Part shown: positions 1 through 7,806 of the stretch, one piece after another | Layout of the letters: each line of letters opens with the position of its first letter | How positions within the stretch are numbered: position 1 is the first letter of the stretch | DNA from: CALVLD01 sp964467585 | Lineage (GTDB): Bacteria > Bacillota > Clostridia > Christensenellales > CAG-138 | Reading direction: 5' to 3' | Length of the DNA: 64,000 nt | Assembly: GCA_964467585.1 (NCBI GenBank) | Contig: CAYXRF010000002.1 | Span: 1-64,000, forward strand | Program-made: the position numbers and the translations under genes | Notes under the pieces: generated by a model | The model's database searches: none | What the model was told of the DNA's origin: nothing | Seen by the model: only the letters and a program-made list of their open reading frames with translations

Positions 1-2
1 AA

Positions 3-767
3 GCATTGAGTTGCAAAAAACGAGTCGGGGACTTCAATATTTCGAGGTTCCCTATTGAGAGTCCCGATGGCGATGACGGCTTCCCCGCCTCCCTCGGCGT
101 ACAGGTCAGATACTCACTTACGCAAACAAATACATTAGTGATGGAATACACCGCACGCGCTTCACGCGCAACAGTGATTAATCTCACTAATCACAGCTAT
201 TTTAACCTTGCAGGTCAAGGCAATGGCGATATACTTGACCACATTGTCCGGCTTGACTGTGATCGCTTTACCGAAAGCGATTCACAGCTTCTGCCGACGG
301 GACGAATCCTTTCTGCAAGGAACACCCCTCTTGATTTTGGCTTTCCCCGTACTGTGGGTGCGGCTATAAAAGACGCCATGCTGCGTGTCAGCGCGGGAAT
401 CGGTTCCGCCGTTGATAAACAGATTCTTGAATACAATGGATTTGACCACAACCTGATTTTTGCAGACGGCATAATACACCGTGGGAATGTCTTTTGCCCT
501 CGAAGCGGTATACGGCTTGACTTTTGCACAACACAGCCCGCCGTTCAATTATACACGGCAAACAGCGTACAAAATGACGCAGTCGGGCACGGCAAGGGTG
601 GAGTTTGTTATCCATGCCATGCGGCACTTTGTATTGAAACACAGCATTACCCCTGCTCGCCAAACTATCCGTTATTTCCTTCCACCGTTTTGAGACCGAA
701 TGAATTGTATCATGAGCGCACGGAATTTACATTTTCTGCGAATTCTGATGAAAGCAACGCGACATAA
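3..767 (+). CDS. galM: Aldose 1-epimerase (galactose mutarotase), 5'-truncated by the window edge
   Basis: GalM interconverts alpha and beta anomers of galactose and glucose in the cytoplasm. The reading frame is open to the left edge, so the N terminus lies outside the window. Visible family signatures in order: SPDGDDGFPA near the start, NLTNHSYFNL with the conserved active-site His, a GFDHNLIF segment, and near the C terminus CIETQ (the likely catalytic Glu) followed by FPSTVLRPNELY. About 254 residues remain of the usual 330-350. The first dozen residues fit the family less well than the rest. It lies just upstream of the galactan genes, which fits a role in galactose entry into central metabolism. 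Family identity is firm; substrate is inferred from context. Confidence 0.88.
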   Translation, partial: ALSCKKRVGDFNISRFPIESPDGDDGFPASLGVQVRYSLTQTNTLVMEYTARASRATVINLTNHSYFNLAGQGNGDILDHIVRLDCDRFTESDSQLLPTGRILSARNTPLDFGFPRTVGAAIKDAMLRVSAGIGSAVDKQILEYNGFDHNLIFADGIIHRGNVFCPRSGIRLDFCTTQPAVQLYTANSVQNDAVGHGKGGVCYPCHAALCIETQHYPCSPNYPLFPSTVLRPNELYHERTEFTFSANSDESNAT

Positions 768-771
768 GCGG

Positions 772-800
772 TTGAAATAGCGCTGAAATTATTCTATAAT
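772..800 (+). promoter_or_regulatory. Predicted sigma-A promoter of the galactanase gene
   Basis: TTGAAA (772-777), a 17-bp spacer and TATAAT (795-800) lie 56 bp upstream of the GH53 start codon at 857. It is a near-consensus vegetative promoter and suggests the GH53/GH13 genes are transcribed separately from galM. No clear operator palindrome is seen around it. Confidence 0.7.
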
Positions 801-856
801 ATAATATCGTTTTGGTTTTCTGCCTACGAAGTACTTGATATGGAGATGAATTATAT

Positions 857-2821
857 ATGAAAAAACGCTTATCCGCATTGCTCGCTGTTTGCTTTTTACT
901 GTGCGCCTTGCTGACTGTGGGAGGATGTAATCAGGTTCGGCTCTACTCCACCCCCTCCGACACTCTCTATGTCAAAAAGGTGGATAACCTCCCCGATGAC
1001 TTTATAATGGGCATGGATGCTTCAAGCGTTCCGTCCCTTGAAGCAAGCGGCGTCAAATACTACGATTACAATGGTGAAGAAGCGGATGTGTTTGAAGTTC
1101 TGCGCGACAGCGGCATAAACTATATTCGCGTAAGGGTGTGGGTTGATCCCTATGACGCCGACGGCAACGGATATGGCGGCGGAAACTGTGATATCAACAC
1201 TGCTGTTGAGATTGGTCTTCGTGCAACAAAGTATGGCATGAAGCTTTTGGTTGATTTTCATTATTCTGACTTCTGGGCCGATCCTTCAAAGCAGATGACT
1301 CCAAAGGCATGGGTCGGAATGGATATTGATGAAAAAGTTGACGCTCTGTACCAATATACATATGACTGCCTTAAGCAATTAAAGGACAGCGGAGTTAACG
1401 TCGGCATGGTGCAGCTTGGCAACGAAACCAACGGCGCAATGTGCGGCGAAAAGATTTGGATGAACATATATAAGCTGATGGATGCAGGCTCTCGAGCGAC
1501 AAGAAAGGTTATGCCTGACGCTCTGATTGCTGTGCATTTTGCCAACCCCGAAAAGGTTACAAACTATCAAGATTACGCGAAAAAGCTCAGCTATTACAAT
1601 CTTGATTACGACATATTTGCCTCATCATATTATCCGTTCTGGCACGGTACGCTTGAAAATCTTGCTTCAATACTATCCGAAATAGCCACCTCCTATGGCA
1701 AAAAGGTTATGGTTGCCGAGATTTCTTATGCTTACACCGCCGAGGACAGCGACTTCAGCGGCAACACGATTACCTCCGGAAGCGCCATAACAAAGAATTA
1801 TCCGTTCACCGTTCAGGGTCAAGCAAACTGTGTTCGTGACGTCATTGACGCCATTGCAAACAGCACTAAAAACGGCATAGGCGTTTTCTATTGGGAGGGA
1901 ACTTGGATATCGGTAGGTCAGTCCTCTTGGGAGGAAAACTCCTCCCTGTGGGAAAAATTCGGTTCCGGCTGGGCAACGTCCTATGCTTCGGAATATGATC
2001 CCGATGATGCGGGCAAGTATTACGGCGGCGATGCTGTTGATAATCAGGCAATGTTTGACGCCTGCGGTTTGCCCCTTGAATCGCTTAAGGTGTTTGGTCT
2101 TGCACGGACGGGCAATATAACCGAGGTCAAGGCTGACGCGATCGAAGACACTACTCTGATGATTGACCTCAACGGGGATATCGTTCTTCCGCAAACCGTC
2201 AACGCAGTGATGACGGACAACTCAACCCAAGCCGTTGACGTTGCTTGGATTGATGTTGATTATGATGAACTGCGCAACGGCGGCGTCAATACATACGACA
2301 TTATCGGCGATGCGGCCGGAATGACTGCGCACTGCTATGTTTCGATGATCGAGTTTAATTTCCTTGATAATTACAGCTTTGAAAGCGGAGATGAAACCGG
2401 GTGGACTGTTTTGGGCGGCGAAAGCATGGATGAGCTATATGTTGAAAACAAGCCTACCGATTCGCTTACCGGCTCATATCATTATCACTTTTGGAGTGCG
2501 AACCCCAATTCTGTTGAGTTTTCGCTTGAACAGGAGGTTGCCGACCTGCCTTCCGGCACATACAAGTATTCCATATCAATTATGGGCGGCGACGGCGGAG
2601 ATACGCAGATATATGCCTATGTTAAGATTAACGATGAGATAGTATATCGTGCCGATATGGAGATCACCGTGTACAACAGCTGGTATACTGCCGTTATTGA
2701 TGGCATTGAGTATGCAGCAGGCGACACAATCACCGTTGGCATATATGTAAAATGTGCAGGAGCGGGCAACGGCGCATGGGGAAAGATTGACGATGCTATG
2801 CTCAACTCAGTTTCTGAATAA
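857..2821 (+). CDS. Secreted arabinogalactan endo-beta-1,4-galactanase (GH53) lipoprotein with C-terminal accessory domains
   Basis: GH53 enzymes cut beta-1,4-galactan side chains of pectin (type I arabinogalactan). Residues 1-24 are a lipoprotein signal ending in VGGC, so the enzyme is probably anchored outside the membrane. The catalytic (beta/alpha)8 domain spans about 45-400: DFIMGMDASSV at its start, VDFHYSDFWADP, the acid/base Glu190 in LGNET, and the nucleophile Glu288 in VAEIS. A segment at about 425-500 with ITEVKADAIEDTTLMIDL resembles a bacterial Ig-like linker domain. The last ~145 residues (NYSFESGDETGWTV onward) look like a beta-sandwich carbohydrate-binding module similar to CBM61. 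A second GH53 at 6563 lacks a signal, so this is the extracellular partner. Catalytic assignment is firm; the module assignments are inference. Confidence 0.92.
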   Translation: MKKRLSALLAVCFLLCALLTVGGCNQVRLYSTPSDTLYVKKVDNLPDDFIMGMDASSVPSLEASGVKYYDYNGEEADVFEVLRDSGINYIRVRVWVDPYDADGNGYGGGNCDINTAVEIGLRATKYGMKLLVDFHYSDFWADPSKQMTPKAWVGMDIDEKVDALYQYTYDCLKQLKDSGVNVGMVQLGNETNGAMCGEKIWMNIYKLMDAGSRATRKVMPDALIAVHFANPEKVTNYQDYAKKLSYYNLDYDIFASSYYPFWHGTLENLASILSEIATSYGKKVMVAEISYAYTAEDSDFSGNTITSGSAITKNYPFTVQGQANCVRDVIDAIANSTKNGIGVFYWEGTWISVGQSSWEENSSLWEKFGSGWATSYASEYDPDDAGKYYGGDAVDNQAMFDACGLPLESLKVFGLARTGNITEVKADAIEDTTLMIDLNGDIVLPQTVNAVMTDNSTQAVDVAWIDVDYDELRNGGVNTYDIIGDAAGMTAHCYVSMIEFNFLDNYSFESGDETGWTVLGGESMDELYVENKPTDSLTGSYHYHFWSANPNSVEFSLEQEVADLPSGTYKYSISIMGGDGGDTQIYAYVKINDEIVYRADMEITVYNSWYTAVIDGIEYAAGDTITVGIYVKCAGAGNGAWGKIDDAMLNSVSE

Positions 2822-2891
2822 GCCGAATGTGAGATAACGATGTTTTCAGTCGCTTGCATCGCTTTTTGATTCATAATTAGAGAGGACGCCT

Positions 2892-4505
2892 ATGAAACGA
2901 TTTTTTGCTGCAATACTTGCGCTTTTTATGGCGCTTCAGCTTTCGGTTATTTTTTGCGGATGTAATGATTCGTTGCCCGTGGAACCGACGTCAAATCCGG
3001 TTGTTGATCCAATTGACGACAACTACCGAGTTTTTTACGAGATATTTGTCGGCTCATTCTCCGATTCAAACGATGACGGCATCGGAGATATTAAAGGCAT
3101 CATCAATCGAATGGATTATTTGAACGATGGGGATATAAACTCAGGAAAAAGTCTCGGTGTGCAGGGGCTTTGGCTTTCTCCGATATTTTCATCGCCCTCA
3201 TACCACAAGTATGACGTTGGAGATTATTACGATATCGATGTTAATTTTGGCAGCGAGCAGGATCTTGTTGACCTTGTAAGCCTATGCCATGAGCGCAACG
3301 TAAAGGTTATACTTGATCTTCCTATTAACCATACCTCATCAAGCAATGCTTGGTTCATCAGCTTTTGCAACGCCCATAAGGAGGACGACACTGATAACCC
3401 ATATTATGATTACTATTCCTATGCAACGCTTGATACCCGAAAGGGCGGGCACGCTTACAGTCAGATACCCGGATGCTCCGATGAATACTATGAATGCAAT
3501 TTTTCAACCGATATGCCCGAGCTTGATTTTGACAATGCCGCCGTCAGACAGCTCGTTGTTGACATTGCCGCATATTATATTGATTTGGGTGTGGACGGCT
3601 TCCGTTTTGATGCAATCAAGTATATCTACTACTCGGATACCGTGAAATCTGCGTCATTCTGGGATTGGTATATGGATGAGCTTGTAGCTCTCAAAGATGA
3701 TATATACTGCGTTGGCGAATGTTGGTCTAACGATGTTGAAACAATGAACTATATCGGCAGTCTCAACTGCTTTGACTTTCAGATGGCTCAGGCAGAGGGC
3801 TTTATCGCAAGCGCCGCAAAGGGTGCAAGCATGAGTGTGTTCACCAATTATGTTGAGAAATACAGTGCGATGGTGCGCGATGCTAACCCCAATGGTATGA
3901 TGATTTCCTTTTTATCAAACCATGATATGGACAGATCGGCAGGCTATCTTCCCCTTGCAACAAAACGTCCCTATATGGCGGCTAATCTTTACCTTTTGTG
4001 CTGTGGCTCTCCCTTTATCTATTATGGTGAGGAGATTGGTATGCGCGGTTCACGCGGCGCGGACAATACCGACGCCAATCGCCGTCTTGCAATGCTTTGG
4101 GGCGATGGTGACTCTGTAAGCGATCCTTACGGAACAACATACAGCCCGGACAAGCAGACAAACGGCACAGTACGTCAGCAGCTTGAAAATGCAACAAGTC
4201 TTTGCAGCTATTACGGCAAGGTCATTCGGCTGCGCAATAAGTATCCTCAGATTGCACGCGGCAATTATCAGGCAATAGCCTTCAATGAATCATGCTTTGG
4301 TGGATTTTTGGTAACATATGGCGATTCAACAATAGGTATTTTCCATAACACCTCCGATCGCACTCTTTCCATAGATCTTTCTCAAAGCTTGAGCATATAT
4401 GACTACAGCTTTACAAGTCTTTGCGATTACATCGGGCAGGGCGCCGCCGTACTTGAAGGAACGATACTTACAATCGATGCGCAAACAAGCGTGATATTGA
4501 ATTGA
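2892..4505 (+). CDS. Exported GH13 alpha-amylase-family lipoprotein
   Basis: A GH13 glycosidase acting on alpha-glucosidic bonds, probably anchored at the cell surface (signal with Cys at about residue 23 in FCGC, a poor but usable lipobox). All GH13 conserved regions are visible: DLPINH (region I), GFRFDAIKY with nucleophile Asp240 (II), GECWS with acid/base Glu276 (III) and FLSNHDMDR with Asp345 (IV). A short C-terminal beta domain follows. At 537 residues it is typical of alpha-amylase/oligo-glucosidase-like lipoproteins of gut Clostridia. SD AGAGGA precedes the ATG. It lies 70 bp after the galactanase gene with no obvious terminator, so co-transcription is likely. A starch-type enzyme in a galactan locus suggests the locus handles more than one plant polysaccharide. 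Exact substrate cannot be read from sequence. Confidence 0.92.
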   Translation: MKRFFAAILALFMALQLSVIFCGCNDSLPVEPTSNPVVDPIDDNYRVFYEIFVGSFSDSNDDGIGDIKGIINRMDYLNDGDINSGKSLGVQGLWLSPIFSSPSYHKYDVGDYYDIDVNFGSEQDLVDLVSLCHERNVKVILDLPINHTSSSNAWFISFCNAHKEDDTDNPYYDYYSYATLDTRKGGHAYSQIPGCSDEYYECNFSTDMPELDFDNAAVRQLVVDIAAYYIDLGVDGFRFDAIKYIYYSDTVKSASFWDWYMDELVALKDDIYCVGECWSNDVETMNYIGSLNCFDFQMAQAEGFIASAAKGASMSVFTNYVEKYSAMVRDANPNGMMISFLSNHDMDRSAGYLPLATKRPYMAANLYLLCCGSPFIYYGEEIGMRGSRGADNTDANRRLAMLWGDGDSVSDPYGTTYSPDKQTNGTVRQQLENATSLCSYYGKVIRLRNKYPQIARGNYQAIAFNESCFGGFLVTYGDSTIGIFHNTSDRTLSIDLSQSLSIYDYSFTSLCDYIGQGAAVLEGTILTIDAQTSVILN

Positions 4506-4521
4506 CATTGGAGGTGCTTAA

Positions 4522-6333
4522 ATGAAAAAGACATTTGCGGTAAATATTATTCATCGTCCTGAGCTTTCGCCCGAATATGCGGAGAAGGCATTGGGGTCGG
4601 CAGGCGCCGTCAACGACGAATCCATCGGGATATTCTTATTTCAGCAGAAAACGGCTCATAAATACGGATTGAAAACAACCATACAAATGACCTACGCCTC
4701 CCTTTTTTCAAGCGAGGTTATTGAGATTGCAAAGCATGACAGTTTAGAATTTGGCGATGAGATTGGACTTTCGCTTCTGGGGCTTCCCTGCAGTCAATTT
4801 CGTGAAAAATACAATACGGATGATTTCTGCATATGGATGTTTGACGAAGCTGATAAGCAAGCGATTGTTGATGATGCGTTCAGTCTGTTTTTCGATCGTT
4901 TTGGCTTTTATCCCGCTTCAACAGGCAGCTACTTTATGGACTCATACACAATAAACTATATTAAAGAGAAATATCCTTCAGTTAAATGTGCAATCGCCAC
5001 CTGCTGGGAGGAGGGTCCCAAAGCATACCATACCTGTAATAACTCATGGTATACATTTATGGACGGCGGGCCTTGGAATCCGTGGATACCTTCGCGCCTA
5101 AACTCGCATTGTCCCGCTTGTGATAAAGACGATGACAGCGGTATTGTTGCAATACCACATCTTTCACGCGATCTTATAGCCTGCTTTGACGGAAACGGTT
5201 CCAACTTTGGCACACATCCGCAAAATGTTCTTCGCGGCATGATCTACTACAAGGACAATGGAAGCTATGAGTATCCTTATCTCTACAACCTGATAGATCA
5301 GTATCGCCATCTTGAAAAATACAACAATGGGTTTTCATACAACATGATGTTTGTTGGACCCGGTTGGCTGAATAAGCGCGGTCGTTGGGAGGCTCCATAT
5401 TCGCTGCTTGCAAAGTCATACGATGATGCGATGAGGTATTACGGCTCACTCAAAGACGCAGGTGAGCTTGTTGATATGACTATGAGTGAATTTGCCGACT
5501 TCTTCAGGGCTTCACACGAGGATTATTCCGTAGGTGAATGTGCGCTCTGGAAAGACATTCTTTACGGCAGTGACAAGCAGTACTTTTGGTATGCAAGTCC
5601 GATAATGCGCACCTGTCTTGACTTCAATCAAGGCGGTGCAATGATAGACCTGCGTCCATATGCCGCCCGTATTCATCAGTCAATAGGCATTGGCACAAAA
5701 AACGTGTACGATGCTTCTTATCCGTACCTGATACAGGCAAACTATCGCGCAGGGTATTTTACCCACTATGCCGGAGCGGGTACCGTTAAGTCCTGCCGTG
5801 TGAGCTTTCACGGGCAAACCGCCGATCTCTGTCTTTGCCGCACAATGGCAAAGTATCAAAAGACGCAAAGCGGAGTCCGAATTACAGCAAAGCCTGTTAC
5901 GGTTACTCTTGACGGACACGATATTGTTGTCGAATCAATTTTTGACTTTGTTGAACGTGGTGAATCGATAGGTCTTGCGATTACCAGAAGACTTCTTTCC
6001 GATATGAATGGCGAGTACGTTACGTTTGAAGAATATCTTACGGGCGCATACGGAACAAACGAGTATCAAAGCGATATGTCTTCCGTGACGCTCGGAATCG
6101 ATGACAACGTCATAAAATATGGCTACAAAGGCAGAGCTGTCACCTCGTGCAGTGGCATATCCGCATGGGTCAATCTGCCTGATATTTCAACAAAAATTGA
6201 AATGAGCGGCGAGGGCTGTGAGCTGCGCGTGCAGGAGGGGATTGCCTTCTCCCCCGTATACCACATCGCTCTTTGCAAAACCATACAAAAGGGGGAAATG
6301 AGATCATGTCTCAAGCTGGAAAGGGCAGACTAA
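4522..6333 (+). CDS. Protein of unknown family, possibly a deacetylase-like barrel with C-terminal beta domain
   Basis: I do not recognise this 603-residue protein with confidence. It has no signal peptide or membrane segment, so it is probably cytoplasmic. Residues about 60-240 (EFGDEIGLSLLGLP, RFGFYPASTGSYFMDSYTINYI, CAIATCWEEG, then a Trp/Pro-rich GGPWNPWIPSRLNSHCPAC) resemble polysaccharide-deacetylase or GH57-type (beta/alpha) barrels, but the metal-binding His residues of NodB-type deacetylases are not evident. The C-terminal 200 residues look all-beta, as in carbohydrate-processing enzymes. SD GGAGGTG lies 7 nt before the ATG, and the gene starts 16 nt after the GH13 stop. Its 3' end overlaps the zinc-ribbon gene by 28 bp. 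Position between glycosidases suggests a role with imported oligosaccharides; that is inference only. Confidence 0.75.
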   Translation: MKKTFAVNIIHRPELSPEYAEKALGSAGAVNDESIGIFLFQQKTAHKYGLKTTIQMTYASLFSSEVIEIAKHDSLEFGDEIGLSLLGLPCSQFREKYNTDDFCIWMFDEADKQAIVDDAFSLFFDRFGFYPASTGSYFMDSYTINYIKEKYPSVKCAIATCWEEGPKAYHTCNNSWYTFMDGGPWNPWIPSRLNSHCPACDKDDDSGIVAIPHLSRDLIACFDGNGSNFGTHPQNVLRGMIYYKDNGSYEYPYLYNLIDQYRHLEKYNNGFSYNMMFVGPGWLNKRGRWEAPYSLLAKSYDDAMRYYGSLKDAGELVDMTMSEFADFFRASHEDYSVGECALWKDILYGSDKQYFWYASPIMRTCLDFNQGGAMIDLRPYAARIHQSIGIGTKNVYDASYPYLIQANYRAGYFTHYAGAGTVKSCRVSFHGQTADLCLCRTMAKYQKTQSGVRITAKPVTVTLDGHDIVVESIFDFVERGESIGLAITRRLLSDMNGEYVTFEEYLTGAYGTNEYQSDMSSVTLGIDDNVIKYGYKGRAVTSCSGISAWVNLPDISTKIEMSGEGCELRVQEGIAFSPVYHIALCKTIQKGEMRSCLKLERAD

Positions 6334-6566
6334 ACTACCGTTGTCCTTCATGTTTTATGCGTGATATCGATATCGATATGTTTTACGATGAGGAGCATGA
6401 GGAGTATTACTGTTTGAGGTGCTGCTTCAGAGGCTCAAAAAAAGACGTGCTGAGGCTGAATCAGCAAGCAAGATACCGCTACAAGGCAATGAAGCTTAGG
6501 GTTGTTGATTTTGGTGACGACGACAGCCCGATAGTTTTCAAGCCTCACGAAAGAGGCGCACAATGA
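6306..6566 (+). CDS. Small zinc-ribbon protein of unknown function
   Basis: An 86-residue protein with two Cys-x2-Cys knuckles (CPSC at about 14-17 and CLRC at about 37-40) about 20 residues apart, a typical zinc ribbon, followed by a basic Arg/Lys-rich stretch and an acidic segment DFGDDDS. I chose the ATG at 6306 because AAAAGGGGG lies about 10 nt upstream; a longer in-frame form is possible but has no SD. It overlaps the end of the upstream gene by 28 bp, and its stop overlaps the start of the following GH53 gene (ATGA at 6563-6566), so all three are probably translationally coupled. Function unknown; it could bind nucleic acid or a protein partner. Confidence 0.75.
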   Translation: MSQAGKGRLNYRCPSCFMRDIDIDMFYDEEHEEYYCLRCCFRGSKKDVLRLNQQARYRYKAMKLRVVDFGDDDSPIVFKPHERGAQ

Positions 6567-7669
6567 AGCTTGGCATTGATATCTCAACCTATCTTGACGA
6601 GCTGAAGCATGGTGCTGTCTATTACGATGGCAATACGCAAATCGATCCCCTTGAACGTTTCAGGGCGAACGGCGTTGAATATGTTCGCATACGTCTTTGG
6701 AATAACCCTCACGATCCCGCCGGCAGACCATACCTCGGCGGCGACTGCGATATCGACTGTTTTTTATCGTTGGCAAAGCTTGCCGCCGCAAAAGGCTTCA
6801 AGCTGCTTCTTGACCTTCATTATTCTGATTTCTGGGCAGATCCGGGAAAACAGTTTATCCCCAAGGCATGGCAGTCCTTTGAGCTTTTACAGCTTGAGTC
6901 CGCCGTATATTCCTATACACGTGATACTCTGCTTCGAATTTGCGCGGAGGGGATTGACGTTGCGCTTGTGCAGATTGGCAACGAGATAACCAACGGTATG
7001 CTGTGGCCTATCGGCAGATTGGTTGAGCTTGACGATGGCACAAGGAGCAATTATGAAGCTCTGTGTCGCCTGATAAGCGCCGGCACAAAAGCTGTGCGTG
7101 AAGTGATTCCCTCCGCGGGGATTATACTGCATCTTGAGCGAAGCAACGACCGCATGGTTTATAATGAGTTTTTCTCAAACATGCAAAAGTATAATGTAGA
7201 TTACGATATTATCGGTGCTTCGTATTATCCATACTGGCATGGCACGTTTTCACAGCTTTTTGATAACCTTGCCTCCTGCCGAAGGTTTAACAAAAGAATA
7301 ATAATCGTTGAGGTGGGATACGGTTTTACTCTTGAAAACTATATCCTTCAGAATGACACTGCTGCGCGCCTTGTAATCGATCGCCACAGTGCGGACTCGT
7401 TTGAGCAAACATTCGGTTATCCTCTTTCTCCAAGCGGGCAGGCAGCTTTTGTGCGCGATTTCTTGCGCTTATCACAAAAAAACGGTATTGATTCTGTGTT
7501 CTACTGGGAGCCTCTTTGGATACCGAAGGACGGCATATGCTGGGCGTCCGAAGCAGGATTGAACTATATCAATGAAATTGGCAAGTCAACATCCAACGAA
7601 TGGGCGAATCAATGTCTGTTTGATTATCGTGGACGCAAATTACCTGCGTTTGAGGAATATCACGCATGA
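6563..7669 (+). CDS. Cytoplasmic GH53 endo-beta-1,4-galactanase-like enzyme
   Basis: Second GH53 enzyme of the locus, 368 residues, consisting of the catalytic barrel alone. It starts directly with KLGIDISTYL and has no signal peptide, so it should act inside the cell on imported galacto-oligosaccharides. Conserved segments: VRIRLWNNP, DLHYSDFWADP, acid/base Glu141 in IGNEI, SYYPYWHGT, and nucleophile Glu250 in VEVGYG. The start overlaps the previous stop by 4 bp (ATGA), implying coupling. An intracellular GH53 enzyme is unusual because this step is more often done by a GH42 beta-galactosidase, which is not seen here. Family is firm; cytoplasmic location is inferred from the missing signal. 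Confidence 0.92.
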   Translation: MKLGIDISTYLDELKHGAVYYDGNTQIDPLERFRANGVEYVRIRLWNNPHDPAGRPYLGGDCDIDCFLSLAKLAAAKGFKLLLDLHYSDFWADPGKQFIPKAWQSFELLQLESAVYSYTRDTLLRICAEGIDVALVQIGNEITNGMLWPIGRLVELDDGTRSNYEALCRLISAGTKAVREVIPSAGIILHLERSNDRMVYNEFFSNMQKYNVDYDIIGASYYPYWHGTFSQLFDNLASCRRFNKRIIIVEVGYGFTLENYILQNDTAARLVIDRHSADSFEQTFGYPLSPSGQAAFVRDFLRLSQKNGIDSVFYWEPLWIPKDGICWASEAGLNYINEIGKSTSNEWANQCLFDYRGRKLPAFEEYHA

Positions 7670-7679
7670 AACTGTTTCA
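7667..7679. promoter_or_regulatory. 13-bp palindrome, possible operator
   Basis: TGAAACTGTTTCA is a perfect inverted repeat around a central T, beginning in the stop codon of the GH53 gene and 43 bp upstream of the -35 box of the transporter promoter. It has the size of a LacI-family half-site pair. No regulator gene is present in this part of the window, and no second copy was found by eye near the other sugar promoters. Confidence 0.3.
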
Positions 7680-7721
7680 ACAAATCGAAGTGATAGAAAT
7701 TTATTATTATTTCAAAAATCA

Positions 7722-7751
7722 TTGACATCGTATATAAGTTTGGTGTACTAT
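7722..7751 (+). promoter_or_regulatory. Predicted sigma-A promoter of the sugar ABC transporter operon
   Basis: Perfect -35 TTGACA (7722-7727), 18-bp spacer, -10 TACTAT (7746-7751). The 5' leader contains a small hairpin (AATCCC 7762-7767 / GGGATT 7772-7777) just before the AGGAG that serves the start codon at 7807. It would drive the binding protein and downstream permease genes separately from the glycosidases. Confidence 0.75.
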
Positions 7752-7806
7752 TAGAGTGCTAAATCCCTTTCGGGATTATGCGAATAAGTATGAGGAGATA
7801 TCTACT

